From: Stomorhina lunata | Lineage: Eukaryota > Arthropoda > Insecta > Diptera > Rhiniidae | Direction of reading: 5' to 3' | NCBI GenBank assembly: GCA_933228675.1 | Contig: OW121743.1 | Location: 53,103,828-53,167,827 of the forward strand | DNA length: 64,000 nt | In this document: positions 22,340-33,705 of the stretch, one piece after another | Position numbering within the stretch: position 1 is the first letter of the stretch | Layout of the letters: each line of letters begins with the position of its first letter | Notes under the pieces: model-generated | Told to the model about the DNA's origin: nothing | Seen by the model: the letters and a program-made list of their open reading frames with translations, nothing else | Databases searched by the model: none | Position numbers and translations under genes: made by a program

Positions 22340-24360
22340 CACAGTGGTTTATAGGAAAAAATATTTTCTTGCCAAAATTTAAAAAATAACAAGAAAGAGT
22401 GTTATATTCGGCTGTGCCGAATCTTATATACCCACCATCAAGTTGTGTTAAATTTAGAAACATATCTCATATATCTACGAGGCTGCAGCAAATTCAAAAC
22501 GTGGACCAAATTGGAAAAAAGTTGTTACGCTAGTTGGTATTGTTGGTAAAATATTTGGAATAACTTCGGTTGCAGTAGCTTTAAAGTTCAACATTCAAAA
22601 GTGTGTAAGTGGTTTCCCTAGTATTTATTTAATTTGAAAAAAATTCGTTATCGTAACCGGGTATGGTTTTACATTAATAAGTTGTTAAATACTTTTCGTT
22701 TAGCTTAATATTAAGTTAAGATAAAGAAGTTGATAGTAATACGACAGGTCCATATATTTTGTTAGAAGTTCCTAATGCATCTACCATATACATAATCTTA
22801 ATATTCTGCTTGTACTTCCGAATCATTTTGATTGTAGATATAAAAAAGGGGATGTAATATAAATATATAAGAATTATAGCCAAATGTTGACCGATTGTAA
22901 CAAAATTTCACACACTGGCTGGTATTTATACAGGGCTTATTCTTGCAAAATTTAGTGGCAATAGCTGTCACAGCTTCTAATTTAATAGCTTTTAACTGGT
23001 CCTTGCTAAACATTTTTTGGTTTCCGGGAGTGTTTTTTATATGAAAGCTATAGTCAAATATGGACCAATTCCTATAAAATTTGATATACTGACCAATAGT
23101 TGCATAAAACTTTGCTATACTAAATTTAGTCGTCATAGCTATCACAATTGTACTCAATTTATCAGCATTTATGTGTTTCCCGGGGCGGGGTTATATGGGA
23201 GCTCTAACTAAATGTGAACCGATTTCGCCCATTTTCAGTACACAACTTTTGTTACATATCGGAAATACTTTTGTAAAATTTTGTCTCTCTAGCTTTTGTA
23301 GTTAAGGAGCTGTCGCGCTTTTATCTGACGGACAGACGGACATAAATCTCCTTTTCTTTTTGTATTTTTGGGTTTCTGTAAGTTTTTTATATGGGAGCTA
23401 TGGTCAAATGGTGACCGATTGTAACAAAATTTTGCACACTGACTGGCATTCACATAAGACTTCCTTTTGCAAAATTTTGTTGCTGTAGCCCTTTCAGTTA
23501 AGGCGCTATCGCGCTTTTATCTAACGGACAGACGGACATAAACCCCCTTTTCTTTTTGTATTTTTGTGTTTCCGTAAGTTCTTTATATGGGAGCTATGGT
23601 CAAATGGTGACCGATTGTGACAAAATTTTGCACACTGGCTGGTATTCACATAAGACTTATTTGTGCTAAATTTGGTGGCGAAAGCTATTACATTTTAGCA
23701 TTTATTGGCATTTAAGTGAATTTCAGGTGGAATTTTGGCTGTTTCCGTATGTTTTTTATATGGGAGCTATGGTTAAATGTGAACCGATTTCGATGAAATT
23801 TTATATGCTGCCTAGTGCTTATGGAAAACTTCTAGATACCAAATTTTGTCATCATAGCTATTATAATTTGTCAGTTATTAGCAAATAAGCGACTAGTCTT
23901 GACGAGGTTATACGGGAGCTATGGTCAAATGTTAACCGATTTTGCCCAATTTCAATAGCAAAATTTTCTCATAAATGAAGAATGTTTTTGCTAAGTTTCA
24001 GTGAGCTAGCTCCTTTCGTTTAGGCGTTATCGTGATTTCAACAGACAGACAGACAGACGGACAGACAGACGGACAGACAGACGGACATCGCTCAATCGTC
24101 TTAGAATTTCATAAGGATTCAGAATATATATCGTTTTTGATTTTTGAGCCAATATTAAGGAAATTACAAACGGAATGACAATCTCAATATACCCCCCATT
24201 CTTTTTGATGGTGGGTATAAAAAAAAATATTGTACTTATTCGAATCCCACTACCGAATGGGTCTTAAAATTTTTTAATTGATCGTAGTTTAATGCAAAAA
24301 ATTTTAAAGAAAATCGAAAAGTACAATACGTCAGGGATAATTTAGAACTGCATTATCGAG
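22340..24360 (+). mobile_element. CACAGTGG-ended element split by a family B insertion
   Basis: CACAGTGGTTTATAGGAAAA at 22340 and the resumed sequence at 24220-24330 (TTCGAATCCCACTAC, GGGTCTTAAAATTTTT, TTGATCGTAGTTTAATG) match, in order, the element at 24419. The family B repeat at 22389-24219 thus landed inside it. Its right end is not defined. CACAGTG ends suggest a relation to Transib. Confidence 0.45.
22389..24219 (-). mobile_element. Family B DINE/Helentron-like repeat, full length
   Basis: The 3' end is AACAAGAAAGAGTGTTATAT plus hairpin ATTCGGC-TGT-GCCGAAT. The 5' end is CATTCTTTTTGATGGTGGGTATA at the right. 1831 bp, the longest copy here. The interior repeats TATGGGAGCTATGGTCAAAT modules, and a (GACA)n/(GACG)n tract lies at 24044-24085. 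No protein. Confidence 0.7.
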
Positions 24361-24418
24361 AATAAAGTATAATAAATAGGTGCACTTACCTCCAAAAATA
24401 CAATAAATACAATTTTTG

Positions 24419-24630
24419 CACAGTGGTTCAAAAAAAAATATTTTTTTAAATTTTAAAAAATAAAAAATAAAATAGTAGATATTCGAATCCCACTACTAAA
24501 CCGGTCTTAAAATTTTTATAATTGATCGTAGTTTAATACGAAAAAATTTAAAGAAAATCGAAGAGTACAAACATTGAAAAAAAAATTTTTTTAATATTAA
24601 ATCCCGAAAATTCCATCCAAGCCCACTGTG
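24419..24630 (+). mobile_element. Small element with CACAGTG/CACTGTG ends
   Basis: CACAGTGG at 24419 and its reverse complement at 24623-24630 bound about 212 bp of A/T-rich DNA containing ATTCGAATCCCACTAC, a box-B-like string. The heptamer equals the end of the Transib element at 60063. Target duplication is unclear because flanks are A/T-rich and palindromic (TTTTTG/CAAAAA-like). Confidence 0.45.
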
Positions 24631-26084
24631 CAAATTTTTTTTATATTTTTTATTAGATAGCTGATAAAAAAGCAAAAAATACAAAAAATTTTTCCATTTG
24701 GAACAATAGTAAAGAAGTTATGAGTATTTATTTGAATATGGTTTTTTCATAATGCGATTTTTTCAAAATTCGATATCTCTGTAACCATTAGCCAAAAAAA
24801 TCTGAAAAGGTACTGAAATGTTCTACTGAGGAGGAGCATCAACATAGCAAAAAATAAACAAAATCAAAAAAATTTTTTTCCAAACTCTCCGATTTGACTT
24901 GGAATTCCCCATATATAATTTGAAAGGTATTTTCAGTAGTGTGTTTGATACCGAAAAATATTAATATATAACCTTTTAAAGTTATGCCGTGTAATTCTTG
25001 AAATTTAAGAAGCCCATAACTCTCAAACTATAAGAGATCACACATCTTTCTATAAGAATTTGTTAATTTAGACATACTATCAGGTACAGGGAGACCGTTG
25101 ATATCGGAGGCTTATTACTAAAAATAATAAGTTTTTCTATCAAAATATAAATTTTTATTTTGTTCATCTTATAAACTCGATAGTCGACAGTCTCAAATAT
25201 AGCTGCCGTCTTACAAATAATTAAGTAGCTGACTACGAGGCGGCGATAGCAGTCAACGACTTTTGTAGTCGGTATTCGTGTAACCGGATGCCGTGATTGT
25301 GTTTACATCATAACGTAAAAATATCCAATTTTAGCCATAATATGTCATATGAAGCCTATAATTAAAACAAAAAAAAGTAAGGGCGACAATTTGTAAGATA
25401 CTTTTATCAAACTTTGCATAAAATATATTCAAGAAATACCTCTTTTATTCAAAATATTCGCTATGCTAAAATATGTTTAACTTTGTTGTGGTCTTATCAA
25501 ATTTTAGCTATTGACATTAGTATTGTCATTTCCCAATACCTAAATTGTAGCCCTCGTACCAAATAATTGGGTATTTTTCATTCTAGTTTTTTTTCATCGT
25601 ATTTACACTTAAAAATAAAATAAAACTACTTGACATTTCGCCATGTTCTTTTTCTCCAGTTGAGTTGAAAGCAATTTCGTAAATTTTAATTAAAAACCCC
25701 AACTGAGTGGCACAATTCACGAATATTTATATTTAAATAATAGAAAACCCTCAATTAAATTGTATGAAATAAAATATTTTGTGACTTATGACAATTGTTT
25801 TAAAAAAAATACTGAAGGTGGCAAAAAAGAAATAAAGTCGCCAAAAAATAAAAAGGGTAATAACAAACGAAAAGCATGTCAATAATATAAAGACGTTGGC
25901 ATTGACGAGCGCACAGTGGAATAAGAAGAGAATTATATAGAAAAGACTACTATCAAAGTAAAACATGGTGTAAAAAATACATTTTTTTTTAATTCTAAAT
26001 AAATCGAAAATGGAAAAACCTACAATTTTTTTGGAAAGTATTCTGAATAAAAAAAAACTTTTTTCCTTAAAACCCATGAATACC
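24631..26084. other. Unique A/T-rich DNA
   Basis: No gene recognised. Strings such as TTCGATATCTCTGTAACC and ATAACTCTCAAACTATAAG recall non-coding parts of dispersed elements, but I cannot delimit one. A slightly GC-richer patch lies at 25225-25310. Confidence 0.4.
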
Positions 26085-27200
26085 CTTCACCACCATAGGT
26101 GGAAAGGGTATTATAAGTTTGTGCTGATGTATGTAACGCATAGAAATATTTGTCTTAGACCCACCTTTTAGTATACCAATAGGCTTAGAATCACTTTCTG
26201 AGTCGATTTAGCGATGTCCGTCCGTCCGTCAGTCCGTCCGTTTGGCTGGCTGGCTGGACGGCTGGCTGGCTGGCCGGACCCTAGAGTGGTTCAAAAAAAA
26301 ATTGAGTCAGTCACCCCCTAGGATTAAAGATAATGTAAAAATAATTCAAAAAAAATTTATTTATTTTTGTATTTTGTTAACTGTGTCGCCATCTTTAGTC
26401 CAATCATAATATATTATACATCGATTTTCAGAGCTCTGTCAAGGCTACATTTCTCTCTTTGATGGTTTTTTACAACCTCGTCAATTTATAGTCATAACTT
26501 TTTAAAATTCGAGTCGTACCCACCCTAATCAAATCAAGTAAAAATATAGTTTTTAAAAGTTATGAATGTAAATTGACGTGATAGTAAAAAACTATCAAAG
26601 AGAGAAATGTAGCCCTTGCAGAGCTGCGAACAGCGATATATAAAATGTTATGATCGGACTTAAAATGACGACACAGTGAACAAAATAGTAAAAGGGCGGT
26701 ATTTGTAGGCGTGGTAAAAAAATAAAAAAATATTTTTTGGAATTGTTTTAACATTATCTTTAATCCTAGGGGGTGACTGACATAACTTTTTTTTTGTATG
26801 GAAGGCGAACCGCTCTACTGGACCCCCATGTAAACCTTGTAATCAAACTACAGGTCGCAAGATAATTTGATGAAATTTGGTACAGATCATTTTTTTTTGA
26901 TAATGGGACCATGGCTATTGAAATTAGTCAAAATCGGTCCATTATTTATGGTACCTCCCATAGGTCCCACTTCCCGAAATTGACATAATGGCCACAAATA
27001 TCAATATTTTTTCATGAAATTTAAATCAAATACTGCTTATGTCAACTAAAATCACTGTACCAAATTTTGAGAAAATGTTTGTATGATGGCAAAATTTAGC
27101 AAATATTTGTCTTTATACAGGAAAAATAACACCTTTGACCTTTGTGGTGAAGGGTATCGTATGGTCGGGCTTGACCGACTATAGCGCTTTCTTACTTGTT
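26085..27200 (+). mobile_element. Family A DINE/Helentron-like repeat with nested MITE
   Basis: Starts ATACCCTTCACCACCATAGG at 26085, with (GTCC)n expanded and followed by GGCTGGCT repeats (26216-26280). It ends with hairpin GTCGGGCTTGACCGAC plus CTTTCTTACTTGTT at 27165-27200. A hAT-like MITE (26282-26817) is inserted within the GGCTGGACCC segment. Confidence 0.72.
26282..26817. mobile_element. hAT-like foldback MITE with 8-bp target duplication
   Basis: TAGAGTGGTTC begins the left end and the right end reversed reads TAGAGCGGTTC. A longer shared inner repeat (GTCAGTCACCCCCTAGGATT and beyond) continues into long arms. Flanks CCGGACCC (26274-26281) and CTGGACCC (26818-26825) form an 8-bp duplication with one difference, as expected for hAT elements. 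536 bp, no transposase. Confidence 0.78.
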
Positions 27201-28340
27201 ATTACTAGAAAAGTGTTAACAATAATGTGTGAAAATACATAATTTTTGTATATATGAGATTTTGGTCATTGGGTTATATATTGTGGACCGATTTTCTCAA
27301 AAGTTATATATACAACAAATAAATATAAAATTGTCATTATTTTCAGATTGAAGATCATTTTTGTAAATTTTAATGCATTAAAGTGGCTTTTGTCAGAAGA
27401 TCATGTATGGGAGCTTTGGTCAAAAATTAGCCGATTTCAACAAAATTGATTCAGTGATGATTTTTATTTATAACTAAGTTATGTTTCTTCAAAATTTCAT
27501 AAAAAAAACTGGCACTTGTGGTTAAAATTTCAATTCCGGAGAGAATTGAGATTTCGGTAAGACTTATGGGAGGTATCCAAAATAATTAACCGATTTTGAA
27601 CAATTTGAGTAGTAACTGTCGAATAATTTTACGAAATTTTTTTTAATTTTTTTTTCATAGTAGGGTATTACTACTGAAAATGACAAATTTTTGATTCAAA
27701 CTTCAGAATGTAAAAATAGCTTAAAAGCTCTACAACTTTGTTAAACGGAAAAGAACGTCAATTTGATCACAAAATTTTTGATCTCAAAAATTTTTTTATA
27801 TAAAATCAAAATTTTTTATATAAAATAAAATTTTATTAAGCAAAAACTTTAAACCTGTTAACTTCGTTAAAGGGCGTTTAAATGAAAAAAAGGGCGTCAA
27901 TTTGTAGTACGATTTAAGACAGATTTTACTCTGATTAAAATATCAAAGAAAGAATTTAAATTTTTTACCAAGTTGTGGCAGTACCCCGCTACTAAACTGT
28001 ATTAAAATGTACCGAAAAAAATTACAATTGCAATTTTGGCCATCCCTCTTTTAAGATATGACAAACTATTCAAAAATTCCCAATTTTATAACAAATGAAA
28101 AATGTTAACCCTTCGTCGCACACAGAGATCTGACCAGGCTTTTTTAAGTAAATTTGTCATATGTACGACCATACCCACTTATACGCACACTTTTTGGGTT
28201 AATTTTAAAATTTAAAAATGTCTACACGGATACGAGTATTTGTTTTAATATTCTAAGTAATATAATTTATGGTTTTTACGAAAGAAAAAATGACCACGCC
28301 CACTTCTTTTTAATATATCTAAAATCGGAAAACGACTGCA
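27201..28340. other. Diverged family A remnant and unique DNA
   Basis: Between 27230 and 27680 degenerate family A strings appear (TGTGGACCGATTTTCTC, GGGAGCTTTGGTCAAAA, TTGTGGTTAAAATTTCAATT). From 27680 to 28340 I see no feature. Confidence 0.45.
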
Positions 28341-28720
28341 CGAATTTGACGATTGTTTGAAGGTTGTTTGACGATTGTTTGATAGTGGTTTGATAGACGA
28401 TTGTCTAAAGACTGTTTAATGATTTTTAGTGATTGTTCGGTAATTGTTTGATAGTGGTTTGATAGACGATTGACTAAAGACAGTTTAATGATTTTTAATG
28501 ATTGTTCGGTAATTGTTTGAAGATTGACTGGCGATTGTTTGACAATTATGTGATAATTGTTTGGCAATTGTTTGATAGTTATTTGATGATTGACTGATGA
28601 CTGTTTGCTTATCTTTAATGATTGTTCGATAATTTCTTGACGGTTGTCTTTCGATTGTTTGATAATGGATTTAATGATTATTTGATGATTGTTTTACGAT
28701 AGTTTTTTGATTGTTTGGCG
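28341..28720. repeat. Decamer-type minisatellite (GATTGTTTGA)
   Basis: Loose tandem units near 10 bp (GATTGTTTGA, GATAGTGGTTTGATAGAC) including a ~120-bp higher-order repeat (28378-28430 versus 28450-28500). Related arrays occur at 55665-55880 and briefly at 30800-30830. Confidence 0.6.
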
Positions 28721-29074
28721 ATACATCAATCTCGTGATTTAATGGAACTGATGGATTTAGGCAATAGAAAAATTACAATTGATCTAACCACGAAGTGCAT
28801 TGTATTTGGCCAGATTTTTGTAAGATAACACAATCTACTGAAAAGCTTACTAATTGTGTCTTTCCTAATATATAAAATAGCTATATAAAATAGGTCATGT
28901 GAACGTTCATTACTTGCTCCCAAAAATATTGATGTCAATTCCATTCGCACTAACACAGCAATAGGTAAAAATCTTTTATTATTAACCCGGACAGCGCCTG
29001 GTCCAAGTAGCTAGTCTTCTTCTTTCTTGCATTACAAAATAAATGTTTGTCTGTCTGTATGTCCATTATAGAAT
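28721..29074. other. Unique DNA and edge of the 132-bp repeat family
   Basis: From 29045 the string AAATGTTTGTCTGTCTGTAT plus ATAGAATAGTAAA mirrors 13245-13300 reversed, so the same element family as at 12.6-13.3 kb starts here in the opposite orientation. No feature before that. Confidence 0.45.
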
Positions 29075-29495
29075 AGTAAAATATGCTTCTGATCATGTTA
29101 TGGTGTTAAGAAAAGTTATTGCGCATGAGCCGACAAACATTACTGGGTTGGTATGACCAAGTTCCGACAGGTGGCACCACTGAAAATGTATTAACTGTAA
29201 ATAAATCGTAAATTGTGCATTTGATCATGCTATGAGCTTTAGCAAAGTTCTTGCGCATGAGTTGCCAAAGGCTTCTAAGTTGGAATGACAGGTGGTGCCA
29301 CTGAAAATTACCTTAAATAAATTTAATCGTGAACTACGCATTTAATCATGCTATGATATTTAGCAAAGTTGTTGAGCCGCATGAGCCGACAAACATTACA
29401 TAGTTGGTATGAACAATTTCCGATAGGTGGCGCAACTGAAAATTGTTTAAAGTTAAATAAATCGTAAACTGTGCGTTTGATCATGCTATGATATT
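29075..29495 (-). repeat. 132-bp tandem repeat, reversed, diverged
   Basis: About three units with the core in reverse: ACAGGTGGCACCAC (29168), ACAGGTGGTGCCAC (29289) and ATAGGTGGCGCAAC (29424), plus TGCGCATGAG and GATCATGCTATGA strings. The CTCF-like core is mutated in each unit here. The array is interrupted by the CCCAG element at 29496. Confidence 0.75.
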
Positions 29496-30798
29496 CCCAG
29501 TAAAACTTTTCATTACCAAATAATGATTTAAACAGTTAAACTAATGAACACGAACTACTTACTCATTCGCTGTTTAAGTCATTACATTAACATGGGGATG
29601 TCATTGGAGGCAAGTACTTACCAATTGCAGAAAAGTAATGACCTGGGTAACAATTTGAAAGCAACAACAACAACAGCCACAACTTTTTTGTTGTTGTTTT
29701 ATTAAAAACACATATTTTTAAACGAAGTACAAAATTTTTTTTATGATCACATAGGGGCTCGAACCCAGACCCTCCGACTGCTAGGCAGAGACTCTTCCAC
29801 TGAGCTACTTCATATCTTGAAAACTTAGCAGCTTATAATTAATATAAACAATTTTTATTTTTAGATCCCAAATCATGTGAAAATAACTCTGTTTTTCCCT
29901 GCTTTTTTTTGCTTTGTTGTAATTTTTGGAAAAATAAATTTATACGATTTTTTGTAATTATTTTAAAACTTTTTTAAAATTATTTTAAAACTTAAATAAT
30001 TTAAATCTTCTTTTTTGTATAAGTTTTTACATAAGATTGACTCTTACTTACTTAAATGTTACAACCTGTTAATGTCAAAGTCCGAGCATATTTTAGAATT
30101 CCATGGATTTCGATCTTGTGCGAATATTCTCCAATTTTATAGGCCAAGCTTTGAAAAATGTTCCTCTACTTGGTCTTTCTATCGAAGTTTCGGACATCCT
30201 CCTCTAATATTAGGTAGTGGGACATTTCAATTCTAATTTTATCCTCTTCATTGTATATTTTTTTCAATAGAGGGTTACTAGCCCGTAATCCTAACACATT
30301 TTTATCGATCTTATGGGACAACTCTCGGAACATGTTAACTCACAATATTAATGGGTGTTAAACTAGCTCCCCGGGTGATACCATGAGGAGGTGTGTGCCC
30401 ACAGTTGAGATGAAGGATGACCCAGATAAGTTGGGCTTACCAAGTTAAGACCAATTAGAATCGTGTTTGGTATTCAACATCCCCTACATAATCAAAATTG
30501 ACTCATGATGGTATTTTTTCATTAACGTAAGTTAGTTTTACAAATTTTTTTTACAGAAGATAATATTTAAGTTCTTAAAATTCAAAAATCATTTAAAAAG
30601 ACTCTTTTAATAAAAAAAAAAACTGAAAAAAATTGTTGCCCTTGGTGGGATTTGAACCGGGGCCATTCAGTTTAAATTACCATCTTAATTACAAATAAGT
30701 ACTTATGTAATAACTTATTATTTATTCGGATGGTATGTTGTAGTCGTTACAAGGTAACCAGTTATCAGAGTACTTGCCATTACCAAAGTTTTGCTGGG
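29496..30798 (-). mobile_element. CCCAG-terminated 1.3-kb element, copy 2
   Basis: Inverted relative of 3636-4928, 1303 bp. Left end CCCAGTAAAACTTTTCATTA, right end reversed CCCAGCAAAACTTTGGTAAT. Flanking TT on both sides (29494-29495 and 30799-30800) is consistent with a 2-bp target duplication. The tRNA-like promoter is retained at about 29750-29815. A second, better box B (minus strand GGTTCAAATCC, near 30647-30657) lies near the other end. No protein. Confidence 0.85.
29750..29815 (-). other. tRNA-like Pol III segment in copy 2
   Basis: On the minus strand box A TAGCTCAGTGGAAGAG and box B GGGTTCGAGCCCC match copy 1 at 4609-4680 almost exactly. Confidence 0.6.
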
Positions 30799-30989
30799 TT
30801 GTTTAATAGACGATTGACTAAGGACTGTGCGTTTGATCATGCTATGGCATTTAGCAAAATTCTTGCGCATGAGTCGACAAAGGCAAAGTTGTTGCGAATG
30901 ATTCGATGGAGGTTTCTAATGTCATTCCTTCAAATTTATTTTAGTTGGTGCCGCAGCAACGAGCGCATGGTAGCTTTATAATTTATTTA
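30799..30989. repeat. Fragments of the decamer and 132-bp repeats
   Basis: After TTGTTTAATAGACGATTG (decamer type) comes part of a 132-bp unit (GTGCGTTTGATCATGCTATG, then CTTGCGCATGAGTCGAC) to about 30960. Confidence 0.55.
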
Positions 30990-31215
30990 CCATTTCGAGA
31001 TTCTAAAAATATGGTTTCGAATGTCGGACATGTACCCACTCCTGAAAAACTCAATTACTATGAGAAAGATAAAATTAGCATACATACTTCGATGGAAAGA
31101 CCAAGTAGGGGAAATGGCCAGCGAAATTTGAGTATATGTGCACAAGATCGAAGCGCATGGATTTCTTAAATATGATCGGCTTTTGAACCTAACAAGTTGT
31201 AAATATTGGCCATTT
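30990..31215 (+). pseudogene. LINE reverse-transcriptase C-terminal remnant
   Basis: With frame changes the plus strand reads RWKDQVGEM near 31085, then CAQDRSAWIS near 31135-31165. This is the pattern found at the very C-terminus of RTE-like and related LINE polymerases (RWxDQV...AQDRxxW). It is followed by the tail shared with 1-60 and 4330-4380. Too short and frameshifted to be functional. Confidence 0.5.
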
Positions 31216-31272
31216 AAGAAAACCTAAACACGAAGGGTGAAAGTTTGAATTCATTGAATATATAAAAAAAAA

Positions 31273-31780
31273 CAGGGACCGAAAATGGCTGTTATTTTTG
31301 AATTTTTGATTAAAAAAAGCAACCGCAAGGAAATGTCGAAGTATACCGTTTGATAGTCTTGGAAATGTTCATAAAATGCGATGATTTTTAAATATCTGAT
31401 TTTTATTTTTTAGAAAAAAATAACAGTTATTTTTTGATTTTTATTTTTTTGAGCAAAAATAATAGTTATTTTTGACTCTTATTATTTCGATCATGAATAA
31501 AAGTTATTTTTTGACTTTTATTTTTTCGAGCAACAATAAAAGTTATTTTTTGACTTTTATTTTTCGAGCAAAAATAAAAGTTATTTTTAGACTTTTATTT
31601 TTTCGAGCAGAAATAAAAGTTATTTTTGCTCGAAAAATAAAAGTTAAAAAATAACATTTATTTTTGCTTGAAAAAATAAAAGTAAAAAATAACTGTTATT
31701 TTTTATCGAAAAAATAAAAGTCAAAAAATAACTTTTTTTTCTGACTTTTACGATAAAAGTTATAACAGTTACGGTCCCTG
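31273..31780. mobile_element. CAGGGACCG foldback element with hairpin repeats
   Basis: Left end CAGGGACCGAAAATGG, right end reversed CAGGGACCGTAACTG; 508 bp. The interior is a run of ~38-bp units (AAAAGTTATTTTTTGACTTT, TTTTTCGAGC) that switches orientation near 31630, so the RNA could fold end to end. Flanks are A-runs, so an 8-bp A/A-rich duplication is possible but uninformative. A truncated relative is at 9543-10160. The CAGGG ends suggest a non-autonomous hAT element. Confidence 0.75.
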
Positions 31781-31787
31781 AAAAAAA

Positions 31788-33705
31788 CAAGTAAGAAAGG
31801 GCTATAGTCGGTCAAGCCCGACCATGATGTATGCAAAAAAAACCTCAAATTTTCATTATCTTCAGACTAACGAGCTTTTTAGTAATTTTGTCTCATTTAA
31901 TGCGTTTTGGCAGAAAATTTGTATGGGAGCTATGGTAAAATGTGGACTGATTTCAACGAAATTTGGTCCAGTGATTTTGGTTTATATAAGCAGTATCTGT
32001 TTAAAATTTCATAAAAAATATTGATATTTGTGGCCAAAATATCAATTCCGGGATGTGGGACCTATAGGAGGTGCCATAAATAATGGACCGTTTTTAACGA
32101 ATTTCAATAGCCATGGTCCCACTATTAAAAAAATATCTGTGTTAACTTTCATTTAATTATCTTTAGAATTACGACATGTACTTTGAATACAAAGTTTACA
32201 TGGGGTCCAGGACGGTCGGACGGACTGACATTGTTAAGTCGACTCAGACTCGTGATTGTAACTCTATTGGTATACTTTAATGTGGGTCTAAGGCAAATAT
32301 TTCTATGCGTTACATTAAGGTGACAATTTCTTGTATGAAGGAAAATTATTTTTCGAATTTTATAACTTTTTTTGTGGAATATTGTGACACATGGTCTAAA
32401 AGTTTAGATCTAAAAATTTGAGCCAAATCGGACAATGTTCTATGGGCGCGCACCGGTTCCAAAGCTTAAGAGCACATTTGTATTGGGGAAAATGGGTTAT
32501 TTTTTTTTTGTTTTTGCAAAATTTAGACAAAAAATAAATAAATAAACTTTTTTTTAAATTCGCTAACTATTATTTAATATTCCGCAATCTCGCTATGAAA
32601 ATTTTCAGAAAATCCAAATTTTGACATTTGACCGCGGTGAAGAAAGGGTTAATCTCGTCCAATATTTAAAAAAAAAACCCTTAAGCATAAGTTTTCCATA
32701 AACGAAGCAATAATATTAATTATCTTTTTTGTTAAAATTGAATACAAGTAAAATTTACCGAGCATTTACTCTAATTTGGCCCAAAAATTTACATTTTCGC
32801 GAAATTCTTCAATTTTAAATCGCAGATACGGCGAAACCGTTCAAGATATCGACCAAATTTTTTTGGGTTTTATTCTCCCATTTTATCTGTTTTAACACAC
32901 TTGAAAGCAAATTCTAAATTTGTAATATTTGTTGAACAAAATTTTCAAAAAATTAAAAAATGATTTTTGAAACCGACCTGAGAAAAATGTACCATATGAA
33001 AACATGAAAAAAACAAAGTAAATTTGATTATATTTAAACAAAACTGAACTATTTACAAGCCATTAAATGATAAATCATGTCTAACTTTGGAATTTCTTTA
33101 CTTACAACATACAATTTTTGGTGCATATCCTTAGGCGCGTTTTCAAAGATATGAATTTTCGGGGGAAAACTGCAATAACTTTTAAATCACTCCATGGATT
33201 TTCGTCTTTTATGACGTGAAATAAAGCTGGATTAGTTCTCTTTAATATTCTATTATTTTTTCTTGTAAAAATTATTTAGTTTTGGTCCAAATTTCACAAA
33301 AACAAAAAAACAATAAATTTCGGGGGAAAACTGCAATAACTTTTAAACCACTCCATGGATTTTCGTCTTTCATGATGTGAAATAAAGCTGTATTAGTTCT
33401 CTTTAATATTCTATCATTTTTTCTTGTAAAAATTATTTATTTTTCGTCCAAATTTCACAAAAACCAAAAAATAATCCATTTTTCCCCATACAAATGGTCT
33501 CTTGAACTTTGGACCCGATGCGGGCCCATAGAACGTTGTCCGATTTGGCTTAAATTTTCAGATCTAAACTTTTAGGTCTAGTGTCACAATATTCCATAGA
33601 AAAACATTTGAAATCAAAGAAAAAAAATTGTTCTGTCACCCTAGCTTAACATACGTCAGCACAGACTTTTAATACCCCTTCCACCTATGGCTGTGAAGGG
33701 TTTAA
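31788..33705 (-). mobile_element. Family A DINE/Helentron-like repeat split by a 1.3-kb element
   Basis: 3' end AACAAGTAAGAAAGGGCTAT with hairpin GTCGGTCAAGCCCGAC (31788-31825). Central strings are TGTGGCCAAAATATCAATTC and GGACGGTCGGACGGAC, and the 5' end lies near 33660-33705. Interrupted by 32316-33648. Confidence 0.68.
32316..33648. mobile_element. 1.33-kb inverted-repeat element nested in family A
   Basis: The ends share GGTGACA and then, over ~150 bp, strings such as GGAATATTGTGACAC, AAAAGTTTAGATCT and AAATCGGACAA in opposite orientation. ACAT flanks both sides (32312-32315 and 33649-33652). The uninterrupted family A sequence (GTTACATACATCAGCAC in other copies) supports a short duplication. 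Inside is a 161-bp tandem duplication (33154-33314 and 33315-33474). No protein found. Superfamily unknown. Confidence 0.75.
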
